Shown: positions 1 through 5,255 of the stretch, in pieces | Layout: each line of letters starts with the position of its first letter | How positions within the stretch are numbered: position 1 is the first letter of the stretch | DNA from: Microcaldota archaeon | GTDB taxonomy: Archaea; Micrarchaeota; Micrarchaeia; Micrarchaeales; CABMGC01 | Assembly (NCBI GenBank): GCA_021851985.1 | Contig: JAJZOS010000008.1 | Location: 1-16,285 of the forward strand | DNA length: 16,285 nucleotides | Reading direction: 5' to 3' | The notes under the pieces: generated by a model | What the model saw: the letters and a program-made list of their open reading frames with translations, nothing else | The model's database searches: none | What the model was told of the DNA's origin: nothing | Program-made: the position numbers and the translations under genes

Positions 1-1
1 T

Positions 2-2131
2 AAGAGGAAGGAATGGAGAGAAAAATTCAGATGGCTGCTCGGGGATTTTAGGTTCCTGCCAGGAGGAAGAATACTTTTTGGTGCGGGACAGAAGAGGAAT
101 TCGACGCTCCTTAACTGCTATGTCATTCCGATAAAGGACGACACTCTGGAGGCGATATTTGACTGGTGCAAAGAAGCCGCAAGAACATATAGCTACGGAG
201 GCGGGGTAGGAACTGATTTGAGCGTATTAAGGCCTTCGAAGTCTCCCGTGAACAATTCTGCCATAGTATCAAGCGGGGCCGTGTCATTCATGAATATATT
301 CAGCGAAACCACGCACACAATAGGGCAGAATGGGCGGCGAGGGGCATTGATGATAACGTTGGATGTAAATCACCCGGACATAATGAGGTTCATAACTGTG
401 AAAAGGGATATGGCGAGCGTGAGATATGCCAACATAAGCGTTAAGGTAACTGATGAATTTATGAGGGCGGTAAAGGAGGATGGAGAATTTGCATTATGGT
501 TCGAAAACCCCGTGATTGGTCGCATTGAAAAGAAGGTAAAGGCCAGGGAGGTATGGAATGAACTGGTAAAATCTGCGCGTGACTGGGCGGAGCCAGGGCT
601 CATATTCTGGGACACCGTGAAGAGATACTCTCCTAGCGAATACAATGGCATGAATGTTATAAGCACAAACCCGTGCTCTGAGCAGCCGCTGGAAGGATAT
701 GGAGCATGCGACCTTGGCAACATCAACTTGTCGGCTTTCGTGCTTGAGCCGTTTAGCGGCAGCGCAAGGCTTGATTGGATAAATCTTGAGAAAGCTGTGA
801 GGTACTCTGCGCGGTTCCTTGACAATATTTTGGATTACAATGCAGACAAGCATCCGCTTAAGCAGCAGAAGGAAGCGGGCCTCTCAAGCAGGAGGATAGG
901 AATAGGCATAACGGGGCTTGGTGACATGCTGGTAAAGATGCACATAAAGTATGACAGTGAAAAGGCCCTTGCCCTAGTAGATGACATGTTCAATAGGATA
1001 AAACTAATTTCATACGACGAAAGCTCCAACATAGCGAAGGAAAAGGGATCCTTCCCTCTTTTTGACGCAAATAAACATGTTTCAATGGGATTCATAAAAA
1101 CGCTACCCGAAGCGACAAGGGAGAAGATAATGAAAGACGGATTGAGAAATGTTGCGATACTCACCGTGCCGCCTACCGGGAGCGTGTCTGTACTTGCGGG
1201 CACTTCAAGCGGCATAGAGCCGATATTTGCATTCAGCTACACGAGGAGATCAGAGTCGCTGAGCAAAGAATTCTTCAAAGTATACCATCCAATTGCCTTT
1301 GAATACATGAAGCTTTTTAACATATCAGATGAGAAGGATCTGCCGGAATTCTTCGTGCCGGCACACAGGATAAAACCTGAATTTAGAGTCAAAATGCAAG
1401 GAATAATACAAAAGCATATTGACAGTGCCATATCATCCACGGTTAATCTGCCAGAGGATACGTCCGTTGAGCAGGTAGGGGAGATATACCTCAAGGCATG
1501 GGAGTCTGGATGCAAGGGCATAACAGTATACAGGGAAGGTTCAAGGGAGGGCATACTTATAACCAATGACGAACAGGAAAAAAGCGCGGCAAAAAAAGAA
1601 AATAATAAAGAAGCATGGGACAGGGGAAGATTATTGACTGGGCAGACCATGAACATAAAGCTTCCTGATGGCGGGCTTTATGTGACTGCAAACTTTGATT
1701 CGATATCGATAAGGGAGGTATTTATAAATCTTGGAAAGACCGGTAGCGAGGAAAAGAGTTATACGGAAGCGATAGGCAGACTGATAAGCAAGTATCTGCA
1801 GATAGGGGGGGATGTGCGTGAAGTCGTTGAAAGCCTTAAAGGCATAAAATCCAACTCACAAATCACATGGGACAAGGGAATGAAGATATACAGCGTGCCT
1901 GACGCAATTGCAAAGTCTCTTGAGATAATGGCTGGTATTGCAAATCCGGGATCAACTGCAAGCCTGTTCAAAAACGCCGAAAAATCAGGAAAGCAGATGC
2001 CAATGAGCACTTCTGTTAGCAAGGACGAGGGGATAACGCCAGACGAATGCCCAAAATGCAGCGAAAACACGCTAGTGAATGAAAACGGATGTTTCACCTG
2101 CATGTCGTGCGGATTCACGAAATGCGAATAG
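2..2131 (+). CDS. nrdJ: Adenosylcobalamin-dependent (class II) ribonucleotide reductase, 5' partial
   Basis: This enzyme reduces ribonucleotides to deoxyribonucleotides using a cobalamin-generated thiyl radical, supplying dNTPs in the cytoplasm. The frame is open from the first bases of the window, so the start lies upstream; 709 residues are visible and class II enzymes are usually longer by roughly 50-150 residues. The three active-site cysteines are present: the first redox Cys in NCY (nt 116-118), the radical Cys in N-P-C-S-E (nt 674-676), and its redox partner 11 residues later in GACDLGN (nt 707-709). The PPTGSVS phosphate-binding loop and ITVYREGSREG near the barrel end are also clear. 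A TSCPD-like domain follows (RLLTGQTMNIKLPDGGLYV). The C-terminus is a four-Cys ribbon (CPKC...CMSCGF...C), typical of the zinc-ribbon NrdJ subgroup and thought to shuttle reducing equivalents. The family call is firm. No intein interrupts the visible part. The gene converges on the small surface-protein gene, with only 52 bp between the stops. Confidence 0.95.
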   Translation, partial: KRKEWREKFRWLLGDFRFLPGGRILFGAGQKRNSTLLNCYVIPIKDDTLEAIFDWCKEAARTYSYGGGVGTDLSVLRPSKSPVNNSAIVSSGAVSFMNIFSETTHTIGQNGRRGALMITLDVNHPDIMRFITVKRDMASVRYANISVKVTDEFMRAVKEDGEFALWFENPVIGRIEKKVKAREVWNELVKSARDWAEPGLIFWDTVKRYSPSEYNGMNVISTNPCSEQPLEGYGACDLGNINLSAFVLEPFSGSARLDWINLEKAVRYSARFLDNILDYNADKHPLKQQKEAGLSSRRIGIGITGLGDMLVKMHIKYDSEKALALVDDMFNRIKLISYDESSNIAKEKGSFPLFDANKHVSMGFIKTLPEATREKIMKDGLRNVAILTVPPTGSVSVLAGTSSGIEPIFAFSYTRRSESLSKEFFKVYHPIAFEYMKLFNISDEKDLPEFFVPAHRIKPEFRVKMQGIIQKHIDSAISSTVNLPEDTSVEQVGEIYLKAWESGCKGITVYREGSREGILITNDEQEKSAAKKENNKEAWDRGRLLTGQTMNIKLPDGGLYVTANFDSISIREVFINLGKTGSEEKSYTEAIGRLISKYLQIGGDVREVVESLKGIKSNSQITWDKGMKIYSVPDAIAKSLEIMAGIANPGSTASLFKNAEKSGKQMPMSTSVSKDEGITPDECPKCSENTLVNENGCFTCMSCGFTKCE

Positions 2132-2183
2132 CTCCTGATCCGCCGCCTGAAACTGAAAAACATGCAACAGATGAAAGTTGCCG

Positions 2184-2684
2184 TCAGCTTGTTGCTTTAA
2201 CGCTTATCTTGCCGTATATCGTTCCCGGGATGCCAGTATAGGAATTTGTATAATTTATTTCCACATATCCGGTAAATATTGAACCTATCCTTCCGAAGAA
2301 AGCCGTGCCGTTCGAGTAGCATTGTATGTTGGAGAATATGTAATTTGAGCCTATGGGCATCTCAAGTATGTTTACGGGAAGGCCCGTAGCGGGAGGGTTT
2401 GTAACCTGGTTTACGGGCAGATCGTATGAGAAACTTTGTGGATTTGTGCATCCTATGGCAGTTACGCCTATCGGGTCAGAGGTTGTCTGGAGCAGATTAA
2501 GGGTGAGTAGCCCGTTCTGAGTCATAAAAAAATTCTGGCATGAAAATCCTGCGGGGAGTATGCACTCCTGAGGGGAGGAAGATGACACATTGATGAATGT
2601 GAAGAACACAACACCCACAATAGACAGTATTAGTATCGCCCACCCGTAAGTTGAAAGATACTCAATTGCACTCTGTAGCTTCAT
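2184..2684 (-). CDS. Small secreted protein with class III (pilin-like) signal peptide
   Basis: I do not recognise a named protein, but the N-terminus is a classic archaeal class III signal: a short basic start, then QSAIEYLSTYGWAILIL running into a hydrophobic stretch to about residue 30. Prepilin peptidase would cut before Gln4, leaving the conserved Glu at +5 (Glu8). The start at 2684 is chosen because it puts the signal at the N-terminus; the frame is open back to 2777, but that would add 31 residues unlike a signal peptide. The 166-aa product has four cysteines (41, 49, 79, 122) and three possible N-glycosylation sites (Asn32, Asn125, Asn144), fitting an extracellular domain on a pilin-like stalk. 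The motif C-x7-C-Q-N-F at 41-52 recurs in the large surface protein at 5256-7508. It may be a pseudopilin or a membrane-anchored surface protein. It is transcribed against its neighbours and so is probably monocistronic. Confidence 0.8.
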   Translation of the reverse strand: MKLQSAIEYLSTYGWAILILSIVGVVFFTFINVSSSSPQECILPAGFSCQNFFMTQNGLLTLNLLQTTSDPIGVTAIGCTNPQSFSYDLPVNQVTNPPATGLPVNILEMPIGSNYIFSNIQCYSNGTAFFGRIGSIFTGYVEINYTNSYTGIPGTIYGKISVKATS

Positions 2685-2707
2685 GAATCTGTTTTGAACA
2701 TAAACCA

Positions 2708-2717
2708 ATAAATAAGT
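2708..2717 (-). promoter_or_regulatory. Possible TATA box for the small surface protein
   Basis: Read on the minus strand this is CTTATTTATT, centred about 27 bp upstream of the ATG at 2684. That is the archaeal TATA-to-start distance for a leaderless or nearly leaderless mRNA, and no Shine-Dalgarno-like sequence precedes the ATG. This is inference from sequence and spacing alone. Confidence 0.3.
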
Positions 2718-2820
2718 AGTTATTACGGATTTGCTTGGGAGCGGCATCTGTACGTAATGTGCAGAATTATGTGGCATGCGCCTCTTGTATTCAGTCGAAT
2801 TTTCTTGGATGAGGAAGGTC

Positions 2821-2830
2821 TTTAATACTT
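2821..2830 (+). promoter_or_regulatory. Possible TATA box for the Sm-like protein gene
   Basis: TTTAATACTT lies about 43 bp before the ATG at 2868. Transcription would start near 2851, leaving a short leader that still contains the ribosome-binding signals AGGTG (2855-2859) and TGAT (2862-2865). It is a weak match to the archaeal TATA consensus, but the position is right for the first gene of this plus-strand cluster. Confidence 0.4.
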
Positions 2831-2867
2831 GTGCTTTAAGTAATATAGGAAGTTAGGTGTTTGATTT

Positions 2868-3092
2868 ATGACGCAGGAAAGACCTTTTGACCTCTTGAAC
2901 AAGTCCATAGGACAACAAGTGCTCATACGGCTAAAGAATGGTACTGACATACGCGGCAAGGTAGTTTCATTTGACGCTCACATGAACATTGTGATAGAAG
3001 GCGCAGACGAGCTCGATGGCGGCGACTTAAAGGCAAAGCTCGGAACTATACTGCTCAGAGGAGGAAACATTTTATTCCTATCCCCTGTCTAA
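2868..3092 (+). CDS. Archaeal Sm-like protein (Lsm / SmAP family)
   Basis: A 74-residue RNA-binding protein of the Sm fold, normally a heptameric ring that binds U-rich RNA and takes part in RNA metabolism. The Sm1 motif is visible from about residue 10 to 45 (IGQQVLIRLKNGTDIRGKVV, then FDAHMNIVIEGA). The Sm2 motif is near the end (KLGTILLRGGNILFLSP), with the characteristic I-L-R-G-x-N core that forms the RNA pocket. The length is typical of a minimal archaeal SmAP. The ATG at 2868 is preceded by AGGTG and by TGAT two bases before it. The gene is followed after 9 nt by tRNA-Ala, so transcript processing there probably involves RNase P cutting just downstream of the stop codon. The family call is secure. 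The class (SmAP1 or SmAP2) was not resolved. Confidence 0.93.
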   Translation: MTQERPFDLLNKSIGQQVLIRLKNGTDIRGKVVSFDAHMNIVIEGADELDGGDLKAKLGTILLRGGNILFLSPV

Positions 3093-3101
3093 ATCTAATG
3101 T

Positions 3102-3187
3102 GGGCTCCTGGCGCAATGGTAGCGCGCCTGCATGGCATGCAGGAGGTTGCGGGTTCGAAAACTATGCCGAAAATCCCGCGGAGTCCA
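3102..3187 (+). tRNA. tRNA-Ala (anticodon GGC) with a 14-nt intron in the T-loop
   Basis: The acceptor stem GGGCTCC (3102-3108) pairs with GGAGTCC (3180-3186) and contains the G3:U70 wobble that identifies alanine tRNAs; the discriminator is A3187. The D-stem is GCGC/GCGC (3111-3114, 3122-3125). The anticodon stem CCTGC/GCAGG encloses the loop ATGGCAT, with GGC at 3134-3136. The T-stem GCGGG (3149-3153) pairs with CCCGC (3175-3179), but the loop between them is 21 nt instead of 7. Removing 3160-3173 restores a canonical TTCGAAT loop and gives a 72-nt mature tRNA. CCA is not encoded; CTT follows the discriminator. The gene starts 9 nt after the Sm-like protein's stop codon and may be cotranscribed with it. 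Isotype and anticodon are certain; the intron is inferred from folding. Confidence 0.93.
3160..3173 (+). other. Predicted 14-nt tRNA intron between positions 59 and 60 (T-loop)
   Basis: TTCG (3154-3157) can pair with CGAA (3168-3171), giving a 4-bp helix stacked above the T-stem. One side has a 3-nt bulge AAA (3158-3160), the other a 3-nt bulge AAT (3172-3174). Archaeal splicing endonuclease cuts after the second base of each bulge. Applied here, this removes exactly 3160-3173 and leaves the perfect T-loop TTCGAAT. The outer helix is the T-stem itself, and the intron side ends in a simple 7-nt loop, so this is a relaxed bulge-helix-loop rather than the full symmetric motif. Introns at 59/60 are known in some archaea but are uncommon. 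Confidence 0.83.
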
Positions 3188-3197
3188 CTTTGCTTAA

Positions 3198-3205
3198 CTA
3201 TAAAT
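3198..3205 (+). promoter_or_regulatory. TATA box for the 247-aa protein / TatD pair
   Basis: CTATAAAT is centred about 27 bp upstream of the ATG at 3229, which predicts a transcript starting at or just before the start codon, i.e. leaderless. It lies 11 bp past the tRNA-Ala 3' end, so the two genes after it have their own promoter even if read-through also occurs. Confidence 0.55.
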
Positions 3206-3228
3206 AGGAGTTAGGATAATAATATTTC

Positions 3229-3972
3229 ATGCCGAATGGACATCACAGGCATAGAAAAAGGAAGGCGCACAATCACCATAAAGTCACTGCAGGACCTGTG
3301 AAGGAATGCATTAATTTATACAACAGCACAAACGCGACAGCAAAGATGCACAGGCACGTAAAAAGCGTGGTGCGCAACGACACAAAAATAGTGCATCAGG
3401 GGGACAATATAGTGCTCAGTGACGGAAAAATACTGAACCAGACAACTGAGATTAAGGGACAGTATGAAGCTGCGATGAAGGATGTATTTTTGAGTCTTGG
3501 GATCCTGCCACGCTACGAGGCGCTGAAATTCGAGATAAAGAACAATGATCTTTGGCCGCCGGACTTTATAACAAGCTTGTTCGTGAATGGGAAGCAGGTA
3601 ATATTTGAACCACATTCCAGAATAGATGAACACTACCTTGCAAGGATGGAAATTTTCAAGGAGAAGTGGCCTAACTTTTATTTGATACTTATAAAAAGCA
3701 AGCTAGATAATCCAGACATGTCACATATAGACAAGAATGTGAGCGGACCTCATGGCAAGTATATAGATGAATTATGGAATCTGCCGTACATACATACATC
3801 AAAAACCGAATATCAGAGCGACTCCAAGATATGGAAGAAAAAATTCGTTGAGCTGCTTGAGGACCTTGTCAAGAATAGGGCCGATAATCCAGCAAGGGAA
3901 GAATATATTAAAGCCCTGAAAGGGATGAGAAGAGATGGCAGAGATTTTGATGCAGGAACAGATTCTGCATAA
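3229..3972 (+). CDS. Uncharacterised basic protein, possible PD-(D/E)XK-like nuclease
   Basis: I do not recognise a named family. The 247-aa protein has a very basic His/Lys/Arg N-terminal tail (residues 1-19, with HHRHRKRK), no signal peptide and no membrane segment. The middle reads WPPDFITSLFVNGKQVIFEP (109-128), followed by HSR, a helix-like stretch and a second strand FYLILI (150-155). The pattern P-D, then a beta hairpin, then E-x-H/K before a helix resembles the core of PD-(D/E)XK nucleases, with Asp112 and Glu127 as candidate metal ligands. The usual Lys is His129, so this is suggestive only. The C-terminal third is Lys/Glu-rich and helical. The 3' end overlaps the tatD start by 38 bp, implying translational coupling and perhaps a shared role in nucleic-acid processing. 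ATG 3229 fits the leaderless promoter at 3198-3205. Confidence 0.75.
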   Translation: MPNGHHRHRKRKAHNHHKVTAGPVKECINLYNSTNATAKMHRHVKSVVRNDTKIVHQGDNIVLSDGKILNQTTEIKGQYEAAMKDVFLSLGILPRYEALKFEIKNNDLWPPDFITSLFVNGKQVIFEPHSRIDEHYLARMEIFKEKWPNFYLILIKSKLDNPDMSHIDKNVSGPHGKYIDELWNLPYIHTSKTEYQSDSKIWKKKFVELLEDLVKNRADNPAREEYIKALKGMRRDGRDFDAGTDSA

Positions 3973-4702
3973 TACAGCCATATCGATCGGGAGCACACTT
4001 GCTGACGCGCACTGCCATCTAGATATGTTCGCAGACCCGAATACTGTGATAAATGATTCAGTTATTGGCGGAGTGAGTCTCATCATAACTGCAGGAGGAA
4101 GCAAGAAATCAAGCCTTGAAGCTGCAAGGATTGCGGATGGAAAAGTCGTGTTTGCAGTCATAGGGATAGATCCGTCAAATGCGAAGGAAGATGTCGATTT
4201 TATAGTTGACATTAAAAATGTGCTAAAGTCCAACAGAAACATAGTAGGCATAGGCGAGATAGGGCTTGACTATAAAATAGACGTTGAAAAGGAGATACAG
4301 AGGAAGGCATTTAAAAGGCAGATAGGAATCGCAAAATCGTTTAGCATGCCGATAGTAATTCATTCAAGAGGGGCTATTGACGACGTAATTGAAATAGTGA
4401 AGGAGAGCGGCGTAAATAAGGCTCTGTTCCACTTTTTTGAGGGGAATGAAATACAGGCAAAGACACTTGCTGAAATGGGAAACCTCATATCACTGCCTCC
4501 GCAGGAATCCGCGCGGAGGAAAAGGATTATAAACTCTCTAGACATAAGGAGTATCGTTGTTGAAACCGACTCGCCTGTTGTTGGAAAGAGCCCGCTTGAT
4601 GTGATAGGCACTATCGGGTGGATAGCAGAATTGAAAGGCATGGAATTTAAGGATGCTGCATCTGCAATTACGGAAAACGTTAAAAAGCTCTTTTCCATAT
4701 GA
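3935..4702 (+). CDS. tatD: TatD-family metal-dependent hydrolase / DNase
   Basis: TatD proteins are cytoplasmic TIM-barrel metal-dependent nucleases of the amidohydrolase superfamily, linked to 3'-5' exonuclease activity in DNA repair and RNA turnover. All expected ligands are visible: H26-x-H28 in DAHCHLD, Glu108 in GEIGLDY, His143 in IVIHSRG, His166 in FHFFEG and Asp212 in VETDSP. The C-terminal helix ending ENVKKLF is also typical. The product is 255 aa, normal for the family. Two ATGs are possible, 3935 and 3950 (residue 6); neither has a strong ribosome site, and the family domain begins well after both. The gene overlaps the preceding 247-aa gene and is followed after 9 nt by tRNA-Arg. 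The exact substrate cannot be told from sequence. Related archaeal TatD-like proteins sometimes differ from bacterial TatD, so the symbol marks the family only. Confidence 0.88.
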   Translation: MAEILMQEQILHNTAISIGSTLADAHCHLDMFADPNTVINDSVIGGVSLIITAGGSKKSSLEAARIADGKVVFAVIGIDPSNAKEDVDFIVDIKNVLKSNRNIVGIGEIGLDYKIDVEKEIQRKAFKRQIGIAKSFSMPIVIHSRGAIDDVIEIVKESGVNKALFHFFEGNEIQAKTLAEMGNLISLPPQESARRKRIINSLDIRSIVVETDSPVVGKSPLDVIGTIGWIAELKGMEFKDAASAITENVKKLFSI

Positions 4703-4711
4703 TATAAGGCT

Positions 4712-4798
4712 GGGCCTGTAGCTCAGCTTGGATAGAGCAGCACCCTTCTAAATTCTGAAGAAAGGTGATGGTCGTGGGTTCAAATCCCATCAGGCCCG
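4712..4798 (+). tRNA. tRNA-Arg (anticodon UCU) with a 12-nt intron
   Basis: The acceptor GGGCCTG (4712-4718) pairs perfectly with CAGGCCC (4791-4797); the discriminator is G4798. The D-stem is GCTC/GAGC (4721-4724, 4735-4738). The T-stem is GTGGG/CCCAT with the canonical loop TTCAAAT (4779-4785). The anticodon stem is 4740-4744 with 4764-4768; four pairs form, and the outer 27:43 position is a G-A mismatch. The loop between is 19 nt. Removing 4751-4762 gives CTTCTAA, with UCU at 4747-4749, reading AGA codons, which are frequent in the genes here. CCA is not encoded. The gene begins 9 nt after the TatD stop and ends 26 nt before the UPF0147 start, so it probably sits inside a longer transcript. 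A TATA-like TTAAAAAG near 4680 could give it its own start. Confidence 0.95.
4751..4762 (+). other. Predicted 12-nt tRNA intron at the canonical 37/38 site
   Basis: CTTC (4745-4748) pairs with GAAG (4757-4760) in a 4-bp helix flanked by two 3-nt bulges, TAA (4749-4751) and AAA (4761-4763). Cutting after the second base of each bulge removes 4751-4762 exactly and leaves a normal seven-base anticodon loop. The intron loop is only five bases. The design is the same as in the tRNA-Ala intron, which strengthens both calls. The helix uses anticodon-loop bases of the exon, as is usual for archaeal precursors. Confidence 0.88.
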
Positions 4799-4824
4799 AG
4801 CGCAAAGAAATGTAAAGTGATTAA

Positions 4825-5094
4825 ATGGAGAACAATCAAGAAGCAGATGCGAAGATTACGCAGATAAAGCAGCAGATCGACGTTTTGCTGAATGACAACA
4901 GCGTTCCGAGGAATGTCAAGAACGCCCTTAGCGAGGCGAGGAAGGCTCTCGACCAGCCAGAAGCGGAATACACTGTGAGATCTTCTGCTGCCACATACAA
5001 GATTGACGAAATAAGCAATGACATAAACCTGCCGCCTTATGCAAGGACGGTAGTGTGGAACCTACTGAGCATGCTCGAATCTATCAAGGAGTAG
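4825..5094 (+). CDS. UPF0147 family protein
   Basis: An 89-aa acidic, fully helical protein of the archaeal UPF0147 family, whose function is unknown. The family signature is clear: a VPRNVKNAL segment (residues 27-35), an alternating middle ending in IDEISNDINLPPYARTVVW (about 62-80), and a short C-terminal LLSMLESI helix. The length is normal for the family. The start at 4825 is supported by TGAT at 4818-4821, three bases before the ATG. It follows tRNA-Arg by 26 nt and has no obvious promoter of its own, so it is probably cotranscribed with the tRNA and tatD. Nothing in the sequence suggests a catalytic site; a small helical adaptor or nucleic-acid-associated role is possible but unsupported. 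Confidence 0.88.
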   Translation: MENNQEADAKITQIKQQIDVLLNDNSVPRNVKNALSEARKALDQPEAEYTVRSSAATYKIDEISNDINLPPYARTVVWNLLSMLESIKE

Positions 5095-5159
5095 CCAGAT
5101 TTAAATAGCAGTACTTGATCTTTTCTTCGGCGATGAATTTAAAAGCCGAGTAACGTTGG

Positions 5160-5197
5160 TTTTTATCCCATTTTTACAAAAAGTCACTCCAAAAATT
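5160..5197. terminator. Likely bidirectional oligo-T termination region
   Basis: Between the convergent UPF0147 and surface-protein genes, the plus strand carries two T5 runs (5160-5164, 5171-5175). The minus strand carries T5 runs opposite the A tracts near 5178-5182 and 5191-5195. Archaeal transcription ends at such oligo-T stretches without needing a hairpin. The rest of 5095-5255 shows nothing else I can support. Confidence 0.45.
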
Positions 5198-5255
5198 GAT
5201 AAGGCCCGCATTACTAACTGTACGAATAATTTTGAAAGATATAAATCTCTATTAT

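Noticed and set aside
370..1656. Several 120-150 codon minus-strand frames inside the ribonucleotide reductase gene
   Set aside because: They lie wholly within a well-conserved gene, have no promoter or ribosome site, and encode unrecognisable low-complexity sequence.
2685..2777. An N-terminal extension of the small surface protein to an ATG at 2777
   Set aside because: It would put 31 residues ahead of a class III signal peptide, which must be close to the N-terminus for prepilin-peptidase processing.
5127..5149. A short inverted repeat TCGGC/GCCGA after UPF0147
   Set aside because: Five pairs with a 13-nt loop is weak, and archaeal termination is better explained by the nearby T runs.
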